This document shows positions 53,624 through 61,256 of a stretch of 64,000 nucleotides of DNA, piece by piece. The stretch comes from Alphaproteobacteria bacterium. Lineage in GTDB: Bacteria; Pseudomonadota; Alphaproteobacteria; Rhodobacterales; Rhodobacteraceae. Every line of letters begins with the position of its first letter. Positions within the stretch are counted from its first letter, which is position 1. Both the position numbers and the translations under genes were made by a program. The notes under the pieces were generated by a model that did no database searches, had not been told where the DNA came from, and saw only the letters and a program-made list of their open reading frames with translations. The DNA is taken from contig JAUIFH010000010.1 of NCBI GenBank assembly GCA_030429495.1, forward strand, positions 1 to 64,000, written 5' to 3'.

Positions 53624-54474
53624 GCCTGGCATACGGTGCCGCCGGCGGCATCCTTCCCGGTGCCTTTGCGGCCTTCGCGCTCAGTGTTGCCGCGCATGTT
53701 GCCGTGCCACTTTCGATCTTCGCCAGGGCGTCCGAACCGCAGCCCGAGGTCGTTCGCGAAGAGATGGGCCTGCAAGGTGCGATCCTCTTCGATCTTTCCG
53801 ACCTGATCGCCGCCCCGTCCGATGCGGGCGAGGATAGCGCGGAAGTCACCGAGGCGGAGGATGCACCAACCGTCGCGGAATCGCCGGAGGCAGTCCATGC
53901 CGCCCGAGCCGCTGACGAGCCGCTTCTGAACCAGACCCCTTACGCGGTCGAGGAAGAGGATCTGAAATTCGGCATCGCCAGTCCCGAGCCGATGGAAAAG
54001 GCGGAAGAAGCAACGAAGGAGACCGCGCAGGAGTTCGAGGAAGAGCAGATCGACCAGCTTTCACAACTGGGTGCGGTGGCGGCCGAGGCTTCCAAAGCCT
54101 CTGTCTCCGGGCTTGATGTCGAGGCCCGCGCCGAGAAGGCCGAGGCAATGAGTGAGGGTCTGACCGACCAGGAAAAGCAGGAAATCACCGAATGGCAGAA
54201 GGCTATGGTTCTGCGGATCGCAAAAGCCAAATCCTATCCCGCAAGCGCCCGCAAGAAAGGGTTGGAAGGCGAAGTGATGGTGAAATTCACCCTCGACCGA
54301 TACGGCGCCGTTCTTGCCTGCGAAGTGCACACGTCTTCGGGCCACGTGGAACTGGACCGCGCCGCGCTTGAGGTGTTCGACGGGCTCGGCAAGCTGCCGA
54401 CACCCCCGAACCATCTGAGCGGCGACAGCTTCACGCTTGTCGTTCCGCTGAACTACGTCATCCGGAAAGGTTGA
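53620..54474 (+). CDS. tonB: TonB-family energy transducer
   Basis: A 284-residue protein with an N-terminal hydrophobic anchor (about 8-30), a long acidic Glu/Ala-rich periplasmic spacer (about 65-190) in place of the usual Pro-Lys repeat, and a C-terminal TonB domain (YPASARKKGLEGEVMVKFTL, VELDRAALEVF, FTLVVPLNYVI). The charge of the spacer is opposite to that of E. coli TonB. Linked by overlap to exbD. It converges with the hydroxy-acid oxidase gene after 24 bases. Confidence 0.9.
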   Translation: MSLAYGAAGGILPGAFAAFALSVAAHVAVPLSIFARASEPQPEVVREEMGLQGAILFDLSDLIAAPSDAGEDSAEVTEAEDAPTVAESPEAVHAARAADEPLLNQTPYAVEEEDLKFGIASPEPMEKAEEATKETAQEFEEEQIDQLSQLGAVAAEASKASVSGLDVEARAEKAEAMSEGLTDQEKQEITEWQKAMVLRIAKAKSYPASARKKGLEGEVMVKFTLDRYGAVLACEVHTSSGHVELDRAALEVFDGLGKLPTPPNHLSGDSFTLVVPLNYVIRKG

Positions 54475-54498
54475 TGCGGTTCAGGTTCGCATCTCGGT

Positions 54499-55632
54499 TC
54501 AATGCAGACCCTGAACGCCGGATGCAGCCGAAATCTGTACGCAGTCGGGGGTGATGTCGCCGAGTGTCCTGCAGCCAGACAGCGCCATGGTAACCTCCAG
54601 CTCATCCCGCAAAAGCCGGAGAACGTGGCTCACCCCGCGGGCTCCGGCTACGGCGAGGCCGTGGCAGACGGGTCGTCCGACGAGAACCGCGTCCGCACCC
54701 AACGCCAGTGCCCGGAACATGTCGACACCGCGCCGGATGCCGCTGTCCATGAGGACCGGAACCTCTCCATTAATGCGGTTGACCACACCGGGCAATGCGC
54801 TGATTGCCGTCTGCACGCCATCGATCACCCGCCCGCCGTGGTTCGACACGATGATCCCTGCCGCGCCGGCCTGAAGCGCCAGTCCGGCATCCTCGGGATG
54901 GAGGATGCCCTTGACCAACACGGGCAGCGGCGCGTCGGCGCAAAACCATGCGATGTCCTCCCAGAGTGGCAGAACATGGGCGATGCGGTCGAAGATCGCT
55001 GACTGACCCTCCCGCAGCGGGGCGAAACGCGGCTTGGGGAGGCCCGCCATATTGACGGCTGCGACCCCGTCGGGAAGCGCAAAGCCGGTCTCGACCTCGG
55101 CGTCGCGTATGCCGTTCACCGGGGCATCCACCGTCAGGACGAGTGCGCGAAATCCGGCCCTCGCCGCGCGTTCCGCCAGCGCGATCGTGCCGCTGCGGGA
55201 GGCCTGCCAGTAGATCTGCATCCAGCCGCAAGCCGCGCCCCTGTCGCGGACCTGTTCCATCGGCTGCGCAGCCTGCGCGCTCAGGACCATGCCGGCGCCC
55301 TGCGCTTCGGCCGCCGCAGCGACGCCCATCTCTCCATCGCGATGCAGAAGTGTTTGGTAGGCCATCGGCGCGACGAGGAGCGGTGCCGCCAGCACCTGGC
55401 CGAAAAGGGAAAGGCTGGTTCCCCCCTGCCGGAGATCGCGCAGGACGCGCGGCCGGATGAGGACCGCTCCAAGGTCGCGACGGTTCCGGCGAAGCGTTTC
55501 CTCGTGCCCGGCGCCTCCCAGGAAATAGGCGGCAATGTCTGGGGTGAGCCGTTGTTTGGCAGCCTCAGCATAGGCCGTCAGCGTTGCGGGCAGGCGGTAT
55601 CCATCGTCTTGTTGCGCGCGCTTCTGGGTCAC
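54499..55632 (-). CDS. FMN-dependent alpha-hydroxy-acid oxidase / dehydrogenase
   Basis: A 377-residue protein of the lactate/glycolate oxidase family (LldD-like). FMN-binding and catalytic segments are present: APMAYQTLLHRDGE, CGWMQIYWQASRSGT (with the catalytic Tyr), LVLTVDAPVNGIRD, VKGILHPEDAGLAL (Lys), VSNHGGRVIDG (catalytic His and Arg) and DSGIRRGVD. The substrate is likely a short alpha-hydroxy acid; lactate, glycolate and mandelate cannot be told apart here. It overlaps hemP by 4 bases, an unusual partnership. Confidence 0.9.
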   Translation of the reverse strand: MTQKRAQQDDGYRLPATLTAYAEAAKQRLTPDIAAYFLGGAGHEETLRRNRRDLGAVLIRPRVLRDLRQGGTSLSLFGQVLAAPLLVAPMAYQTLLHRDGEMGVAAAAEAQGAGMVLSAQAAQPMEQVRDRGAACGWMQIYWQASRSGTIALAERAARAGFRALVLTVDAPVNGIRDAEVETGFALPDGVAAVNMAGLPKPRFAPLREGQSAIFDRIAHVLPLWEDIAWFCADAPLPVLVKGILHPEDAGLALQAGAAGIIVSNHGGRVIDGVQTAISALPGVVNRINGEVPVLMDSGIRRGVDMFRALALGADAVLVGRPVCHGLAVAGARGVSHVLRLLRDELEVTMALSGCRTLGDITPDCVQISAASGVQGLH

Positions 55633-55796
55633 TTGGTCAGGATCAGCTTTCCGGCCCGAGTGATCCGCAGCGTGTAGGACTGGCCGTTCAGAACGATTTC
55701 AGCTTTGATCCCGTTTGGAATCAATTGATTGGCATCGTAGGTGACGGTGTCGTCCGCTTCGTTGACGGCTGTCTGGTCGGGATCGGACTTGCTCAC
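55629..55796 (-). CDS. hemP: Hemin uptake protein HemP-like
   Basis: A small protein (55 residues from this GTG). The C-terminal third matches HemP: EIVLNGQSYTLRITRAGKLILTK aligns with the family's H-x-G-x-x-Y-x-L-R-x-T-x-x-G-K-L-I-L-T-K pattern (quoted in part as YTLRITRAGKLILTK). HemP genes are usually iron-regulated and linked to heme uptake. The GTG has GGGGGAAG upstream; an ATG at 55865 would add 23 Arg/Gly-rich residues that look like untranslated leader. It is the first gene of a pair with the hydroxy-acid oxidase. Confidence 0.75.
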   Translation of the reverse strand: MSKSDPDQTAVNEADDTVTYDANQLIPNGIKAEIVLNGQSYTLRITRAGKLILTK

Positions 55797-56132
55797 CTGC
55801 ACTTCCCCCTTTCGGCCCGGGCGGATGGGCACCCATCCCCCGCGGCGCAGGACATTGTCAGGCATCCCCGCACTGTGTGCGGTCCTGACCGGCTTTGCAT
55901 TTGTTTTGTCGCAACCATTCTCTAGCTACCCCTTCGCCGGCCGGCACTTCACTGAAGTTCTGTCGCAATTCCAACTTTTTTTGTCAAGAATTTAGCGGCA
56001 ATATTTTGGGATAGCCGGTGCGCAATCGCCTCGCTCGCCCGGAGGCTGGTTCCTTGGACGAGGCCCGACGCCTTTCCGTTGTACTGCGGAGCATGACTTC
56101 CCCGCGCCCGACGAACTTTGTCTATCGTTCGG
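55797..56132. other. hemP leader and promoter gap
   Basis: About 335 bases with no convincing gene. On the minus strand an ideal -35 hexamer TTGACA occurs at 55987-55982, but the matching -10 is poor. Two near-identical 12-base elements, TTGCGACAGAAC (55968-55957) and TTGCGACAAAAC (55914-55903), repeat 54 bases apart. The 3' flank of the next gene (ggt-like, ending 56133) begins here. Confidence 0.45.
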
Positions 56133-57683
56133 TCAGGAAGCGCCCGGGCCGGCAGCGCCACCGTCAGGCAGGACAGGGTCGTTTATCCCAACCATATCTC
56201 CGCCGTCCCGGGCTACCCCGGACGGGCAGGCGTAGAGCTTCGGCATCACGACACTGCCCGAAATTTCCAGCGTGTGGTGGCGCGCCAGAGCGTCCAGAAC
56301 GTCCGCCCCAAAACGCGGGTCGGCACGCAGGCTGCCGCGATGCGACGCGTCCAGCCTGGGCGAATGGAACGCCGCCTCCAACGAAATGTCGAAATCGAGC
56401 ATGAGCGCCGCGATTTGGGATACGCAAGGCATGATAAGGTCCACGCCCGAGGCACCGACGGCGAAAACGGCCTGCCCGTCCCGGACTGCGACGGTCGGTA
56501 CCATGTTGGACGAATTGATCCGCTTGCCGCCCGCCATGGAGGTGCGCAGGCCGGGGCGTGGGTCGAAATAGCTGACGCCATTATTCAGCGCTAGGCCGGT
56601 TTCCGGCAACGTGATCCCTGCGCCGAAATGGTCAAGCAACGTGTAGGTCAGGGCGACCATGTTGCCCTCGGCGTCGGCCGCCGACAGCGAGGAGGTCGAA
56701 CTGCCGACCTCGGCAAGGGTGCCGTTGCGTTCGCGATGCGCGCGCCATGCAACCTCCAGCGCGTCGGCATAGATGCACCAGGTCGCGGCATCCGGGGCCT
56801 TCGGCGGAACCGGCAGCATTTCGGCAATATGGGCCAGGAAGTCGCGCTGCCGAAGACCGCCACTCTGCTCACCCGGCGTGTAAAGGGTTGTACCGCGATG
56901 CTGTGCCTCCATCGGGTTGTATTCCTGCACATCGTAGGCGGCCAGATCCTCCATGGTCATGCGGTTGCCCTGCGCCTGCAACTCACACACCAGATCGCGG
57001 CCGAGATCGCCGTGATAGAAGCCTTCGGCGCCGGTTTCGGCCAGGCGACGCATAGTTCGGGCGAGCTCCGGAATCTTCAGCGGCGCGCCCGGCTGCAACG
57101 GGACACCGTCCGGCAGGTAGATCGAAGCGGCGGTCGCATCCTTGGCCAGGATCGCCATCTCGGACGCGATCATCAGCGTGCAGAACCAGCTTGCCGGGAT
57201 GCCGGTTTCCGCGAGTTGGATCGCAGGTTGCAGCGCGTCGGAGAGGCTCTTGCGGCCGAACCGGCGCAGGGCATGGTCAAATCCCGCCACCGCGCCGGGG
57301 ACGGTGACGGCGCGCGCGCCCTGGGTGTTGGCGAAGTTCGCGACCGCCGGGAAGCCCATCGACGTTACAGGAAGGCTTGCGTCGATCGGATAGTCATCCG
57401 CTGTCAGGGCCTTGGGCAGGACGCCCTGGAAATCGAGGGCAACCGCACGTCTCTCGGCAGCAAGCCAGACGACCATGAAGCCACTACCGCCAATGCCACA
57501 CATCCAGGGCTCGACCGCGCCAAGGGCGAGTGCCGCAGCGACGGCTGCGTCGACGGCATTTCCCCCCTGCGCCAGCAACGCGGCCCCGGCCTCGGCGGCC
57601 CTGATGTGTTGGGCCGCGACCATGCCGCCCGTGCTGCGAACCGGCCGTTTCGCTGTCGACCATTGATCTGCCGCTGTCGCCAT
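56133..57683 (-). CDS. Gamma-glutamyltransferase-fold Ntn hydrolase with altered substrate pocket
   Basis: A 516-residue protein of the Ggt family; no signal peptide is apparent. The catalytic Thr and its neighbourhood align as GSSTSSLSAADAEGNMVALT (E. coli TTHYSVVDKDGNAVAVT), and the SSNMVPT segment keeps the paired serines. The E. coli Arg114 position (DFREMAP) reads DFQGVLP, the Asp433 position reads Tyr (NNGVSYF), and the second oxyanion glycine (PGGS) reads SGVD. It is probably an autoprocessing amidase/acylase for a non-glutamyl substrate. Divergent from gntR and likely controlled by the shared palindrome. Confidence 0.88.
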   Translation of the reverse strand: MATAADQWSTAKRPVRSTGGMVAAQHIRAAEAGAALLAQGGNAVDAAVAAALALGAVEPWMCGIGGSGFMVVWLAAERRAVALDFQGVLPKALTADDYPIDASLPVTSMGFPAVANFANTQGARAVTVPGAVAGFDHALRRFGRKSLSDALQPAIQLAETGIPASWFCTLMIASEMAILAKDATAASIYLPDGVPLQPGAPLKIPELARTMRRLAETGAEGFYHGDLGRDLVCELQAQGNRMTMEDLAAYDVQEYNPMEAQHRGTTLYTPGEQSGGLRQRDFLAHIAEMLPVPPKAPDAATWCIYADALEVAWRAHRERNGTLAEVGSSTSSLSAADAEGNMVALTYTLLDHFGAGITLPETGLALNNGVSYFDPRPGLRTSMAGGKRINSSNMVPTVAVRDGQAVFAVGASGVDLIMPCVSQIAALMLDFDISLEAAFHSPRLDASHRGSLRADPRFGADVLDALARHHTLEISGSVVMPKLYACPSGVARDGGDMVGINDPVLPDGGAAGPGAS

Positions 57684-57722
57684 TTCCTTGCCCTTTCACG
57701 AATCGCTTGCCTGACGGTGCTT

Positions 57723-57750
57723 GCTCAGTATATTTCATAATATATTGAGC
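57723..57750. promoter_or_regulatory. 28-bp palindromic operator between ggt-like and gntR
   Basis: Arms GCTCAGTATATT and AATATATTGAGC match at 11 of 12 positions around a TCAT centre. It sits in the 86-base divergent gap, 19 bases before the gntR ATG and 39 before the ggt-like start. It is the most extended palindrome in the window and an obvious binding site for the adjacent GntR protein, which would then control both directions. Confidence 0.75.
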
Positions 57751-57769
57751 CACGCAAAGGGCCATCCGA

Positions 57770-58435
57770 ATGAGCAAGCGCAAGAGCGACGAGGCCTATG
57801 GCGAGCTACGTCGGCGGATCATGCTGGCGGAGCTGCCGCCCAACAGCCTTCTCGACGAGAAAACGCTGCTGGCGTCACTCGACTGTGGCCGCACGCCCCT
57901 GCGTGAAGCGATCCTGAGGCTCGCGCAGGAAGGTCTGGTGACGTCGATGGGGCGGCGCGGCTATGCGGTTGCCGGTGCGACACCCGAAGATCTTCAGCGC
58001 GGCTACGAACTCCGCCGGGAAATGGAGTGCTTCATCGCGGGCCTCGCCGCCGAGCGCCGCACGCCCGAAGACATGGAGCGCCTTGATGCCTTCCTTGCCA
58101 AGGTCCAGTCAGAGATGGAGTCGTCCGAGGGCGACGTCACTTGGGAGCTGGCCATTGACGAGGAGTTTCACGGCCTGGTCGCCCGGGCTTCGGGCAACAA
58201 ATTCGCCCAGCGATATCTCGCCTCGCTCTATGGCCTGTCGGTGCGCAGCCTTTACGTCTCGCAAGTGCCGATCACCTTCGTCCGCGAAGAGCTCGATACC
58301 TATCGCCAACTGATTGACGCCATCCGCATGTATGATGCCGCAGCCGCGCGCGCCGCGATGGCAGCACATCTGACCGTCAGCCCGATCAAGGCGATTGCCC
58401 AGAAGGGGCTGCGGGGCAAGGCCAAGGTGTCGTGA
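57770..58435 (+). CDS. GntR-family (FCD) transcriptional regulator
   Basis: A 221-residue repressor or activator. The N-terminal winged helix is seen in SDEAYGELRRRIMLAELPPN and CGRTPLREAILRLAQEGLV. The C-terminal FCD effector domain (LRREMECFIAGLAAE, EFHGLVARASGNKFAQRYLASL, IDAIRMYDAAAARAAMAAHL) usually binds a carboxylate or amino-acid-like ligand through a metal. It starts the transporter operon and is divergent from the ggt-like gene. Confidence 0.93.
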   Translation: MSKRKSDEAYGELRRRIMLAELPPNSLLDEKTLLASLDCGRTPLREAILRLAQEGLVTSMGRRGYAVAGATPEDLQRGYELRREMECFIAGLAAERRTPEDMERLDAFLAKVQSEMESSEGDVTWELAIDEEFHGLVARASGNKFAQRYLASLYGLSVRSLYVSQVPITFVREELDTYRQLIDAIRMYDAAAARAAMAAHLTVSPIKAIAQKGLRGKAKVS

Positions 58436-59292
58436 TGCGCAGAGAGCGACGCGAGCAGCTTCAGACAGGCTTGATGCTGACCCCTTCGGTGCTTTTGCTG
58501 GCGCTGTTCATCCTGCTGCCACTTTGTGTAGTGTTCGCCTACAGCTTCGCCTTGCGCGACCCCTACGGGGCGGTGCTGCCGGGCTTCACGCTCGACAACT
58601 ACAAGGAGCTGGTGCAGGGCGTCTACCTGCGGGTCCTGATGAATTCGTTTTCGCTGGCGGGAATGACGACGGTTCTGTGCCTTCTGATCGGCTATCCCGT
58701 CGCGTATTTCATAGCATTCAAGGCCGGGCGCGCGGCGCCTGCGCTGCTGCTGCTGTTGCTGATCCCTTTCTGGATCAACTTCCTCATCCGGATTTCGGCT
58801 TGGGTGGTGCTCCTGGGGCGCGGTGGCCTGATCAACAAGGGGCTGGTCTTCTCGGGCCTGATTGACGAGCCGATCGGGATGCTGGGCACGGTTGCGGCGA
58901 CGCTTGTCGGCATGGTCTATGCCTTTCTGCCGGTGACCGTTTTCCCAATCTATGCCGCGCTTACTCCGATCGACCGCAGACTGATGGAGGCTGGCGCCGA
59001 TCTGGGCGCGGGTCCCGCAGAGACCTTCTGGCGCATTACCCTCCCGCTTTCCCTGCCGGGTGTGCTGGCGGCGGCGCTGTTCGTTTTCGTTCCATCAATG
59101 GGGGTCTTCGCGATTCCGGTGCTTCTGGGTGGCGGCAAGGACATCATCCTCGGCAATCTCATCGTTCAGCTGTTCCTTGAGTTTCGGAACATTCCGGTCG
59201 GCGCGGCCGTGTCGATCCTTCTGCTCGTCGTCTCGGGCTTCGGAATCCTGCTCTACATGCGCGCCCTCCGGCGGGTGGAGGCCATGAAATGA
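58435..59292 (+). CDS. Spermidine/putrescine-type ABC importer permease 1
   Basis: A 285-residue PotB-like inner-membrane permease with six predicted helices. The cytoplasmic coupling loop reads EAGADLGAGPAETFWRITLPLSLPG (quoted in part as EAGADLGAGPAETFWRITL), the EAA motif that touches the ATPase. Start codons GTG (58432) and ATG (58435) both overlap the gntR stop, so expression is coupled. It pairs with the next permease by a 4-base overlap. Confidence 0.93.
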   Translation: MRRERREQLQTGLMLTPSVLLLALFILLPLCVVFAYSFALRDPYGAVLPGFTLDNYKELVQGVYLRVLMNSFSLAGMTTVLCLLIGYPVAYFIAFKAGRAAPALLLLLLIPFWINFLIRISAWVVLLGRGGLINKGLVFSGLIDEPIGMLGTVAATLVGMVYAFLPVTVFPIYAALTPIDRRLMEAGADLGAGPAETFWRITLPLSLPGVLAAALFVFVPSMGVFAIPVLLGGGKDIILGNLIVQLFLEFRNIPVGAAVSILLLVVSGFGILLYMRALRRVEAMK

Positions 59293-60116
59293 GTGCGAAC
59301 GGAAAGGCGCCCAACTGGTTCGTCCGCCACGTCGTTTACGGCGCCGCGGGCTGGATTACGCTGCTGACGTATTTGTTCATGCTTCTTCCCATCGTGGTTC
59401 TGATCGCCTTCGCCTTCAATGCGGGCAAGTCGACCGTCGTCTGGACCGGCTTCTCGTTCAAATGGTTCGAGAAGGTGATCAGCAACCGGAACATCATCGA
59501 CGCGCTTGAGGTCAGCCTGATTGTCGCGGTGGCCAGTGCTGCGATTTCGACAGCCATCGGTGCGGTTGCGGCAGTTGCGATCACACGCCGTTCCTTTCCC
59601 GGGCGCGATGCCCTGGGCGCAGCCCTCGCCGCGCCGCTGGTGCTGCCCGAGATCGTTTTGGGCGTGGCGCTCCTGGTGTTCATGTCCTTTGTCGGAATGA
59701 CGCTGGGCTATACGACCATGATCATTGGGCATGTCCTGGTCTCGATCCCCTTCGCGACGCTGATTGTCCGGGCAGCCGCCTCGTCCCTCGATCCCAGATT
59801 GGAGAATGCCGCGGCCGATCTCGGCGCGAACGAGTGGCAGACGTTCCGCATGGTGACGCTTCCACAGCTGATGCCGGCGATCTTTACGTCCTTCATCCTG
59901 TCTGCGACGCTGTCGTTCGACAATCTGGTCATGTCCACCTTCACCTCGGGCGTCGGCACCACCACCCTGCCGCTGCGCATCTATTCGATGCTGAAGCTGG
60001 GCATTACCCCCGAAATCAACGCCCTCGGCGCGCTGATGGTCCTGGCCAACGTCACGATCCTTCTGTTGGTCATGGGCCGCTACCTTCCTTTGATCCTGAA
60101 GACTAACCGGCGCTGA
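59289..60116 (+). CDS. Spermidine/putrescine-type ABC importer permease 2
   Basis: A 275-residue PotC-like permease with six helices. The EAA loop is ENAAADLGANEWQTFRMVTLP. The N-terminal FVRHVVYGAAGWITLLTYLF and VWTGFSFKWFEKVI segments are characteristic of PotC proteins. Overlap with the previous permease (ATGA) indicates a stoichiometric pair. Confidence 0.93.
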   Translation: MSANGKAPNWFVRHVVYGAAGWITLLTYLFMLLPIVVLIAFAFNAGKSTVVWTGFSFKWFEKVISNRNIIDALEVSLIVAVASAAISTAIGAVAAVAITRRSFPGRDALGAALAAPLVLPEIVLGVALLVFMSFVGMTLGYTTMIIGHVLVSIPFATLIVRAAASSLDPRLENAAADLGANEWQTFRMVTLPQLMPAIFTSFILSATLSFDNLVMSTFTSGVGTTTLPLRIYSMLKLGITPEINALGALMVLANVTILLLVMGRYLPLILKTNRR

Positions 60117-60154
60117 ACGGCCGGACCCATCCAACTTCCAACTAGGAGACCGTC

Positions 60155-61189
60155 ATGAAAAACCGATTTTCCCTTGGCCTTGCCACCTCTACGCTGGCGC
60201 TATTGGTGGCCCTGCCCGCTCTTGCCGAAAATCTGCTCATCTACGGCTGGGCAGGTGAGATGCCGGACGAAGTGCTGGCCGATTTCGAACAGGAAACCGG
60301 CATTGATGTCACGTTCGACACGTTCGACAGCAATGAATCGATGATTGCCAAGCTGGATGCCGGCGGGTCCGGTTACGATCTGGTGAACCCGTCCCAATAC
60401 GCGGTTCAGATCCTGATCAACCGCGGGAAACTGGCCGAGCTGGATCACTCGAAGATCGAAACCTACGGCAAGATCGGCCCTACGTTCCGGGAAGTGTCCT
60501 ACGACCCCGGCAACCGGTATTCGATCCCCTATGTCTGGGGCACCACCGGGTTGGCCTACAACAAGAGCTGCGTTGATGAGCCGATTACCAGCTGGAAGTC
60601 CCTTTTTGACGAGAAGTACAAGGGCCGCATCTACATGCTCGACAACATGCTGGCGGCCTACATTGCCGGCCTGCAGGTCAATGGTTTCAGCGCCAACACC
60701 TCGGACCCCGCCGAAATCGAGAAGGCGACCGAAACGCTGATCGCGCAGAAGCCTCTGCTTGCGGGCTACAACAGCACGAACTTTGCCGACCTGGTGTCCT
60801 CCGGCGAGGCCTGCATCGTCGAGAGCTGGTCGTCTTCGGTGCTGCAGGCGATCGCCGACAACCCCGATGTCGTCTACGTCCTGCCCGAAGAAGGTGGCAC
60901 GATGTGGATCGACGGCTACAGCATCCTCTCGGATGCGCCGAACCCCGACGCGGCCTACAAGTTCCTGTCTTACATCCTCCGCCCCGAGGTCGCGGCCAAG
61001 ACGACCGATCTGACGAAGACGGCGACCGTGGTGCCGGAGTCCAAGGCTCTGCTTCCCACGGAGATCGGTGAAAACCCTGCCGTTTTCCCGGATGAGGCGA
61101 CCATCGCGAATGCGGACTTCATCCTCGATCTCGGCGACGCGATGAAGTTCTACCAGGATGGCTGGACCAAGGTCAAAGCCGCTCCGTAA
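60155..61189 (+). CDS. PotD/PotF-like ABC substrate-binding protein
   Basis: A 344-residue periplasmic protein with a signal peptide (ATSTLALLVALPALAE). The polyamine-binding-protein fold is clear: NLLIYGWAGEMPDEVLADFEQ, GSGYDLVNPSQYAV and MWIDGYSIL, which keeps the Trp-x-Asp pair of PotD. The position of PotD Glu171, which grips spermidine, appears to be Ala (LDNMLAAYIAGL). The first aromatic motif WTEY reads WAGE. A ligand other than spermidine is possible. A GC hairpin after the stop may favour its mRNA over the ATPase. Confidence 0.9.
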   Translation: MKNRFSLGLATSTLALLVALPALAENLLIYGWAGEMPDEVLADFEQETGIDVTFDTFDSNESMIAKLDAGGSGYDLVNPSQYAVQILINRGKLAELDHSKIETYGKIGPTFREVSYDPGNRYSIPYVWGTTGLAYNKSCVDEPITSWKSLFDEKYKGRIYMLDNMLAAYIAGLQVNGFSANTSDPAEIEKATETLIAQKPLLAGYNSTNFADLVSSGEACIVESWSSSVLQAIADNPDVVYVLPEEGGTMWIDGYSILSDAPNPDAAYKFLSYILRPEVAAKTTDLTKTATVVPESKALLPTEIGENPAVFPDEATIANADFILDLGDAMKFYQDGWTKVKAAP

Positions 61190-61203
61190 TCGACGCAAGT
61201 TCT

Positions 61204-61232
61204 GGCGCGCGGGGTATCCGCCCTCGCGCGCC
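61204..61232 (+). promoter_or_regulatory. Intercistronic hairpin between binding protein and ATPase
   Basis: GGCGCGCG and CGCGCGCC give an 8-bp stem with a partly pairing interior (GGG/CCC). It lies between the substrate-binding-protein stop and the ATPase start, a common place for structures that raise the binding-protein level relative to downstream genes. Confidence 0.45.
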
Positions 61233-61256
61233 GTCCTACCTACAAGCAGGCAATAC

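Noticed and set aside
55959-55987. Complete sigma-70 promoter for hemP
   Set aside because: TTGACA is perfect, but at 17 bases spacing the -10 position reads GACAGA, so only the -35 half is supported.
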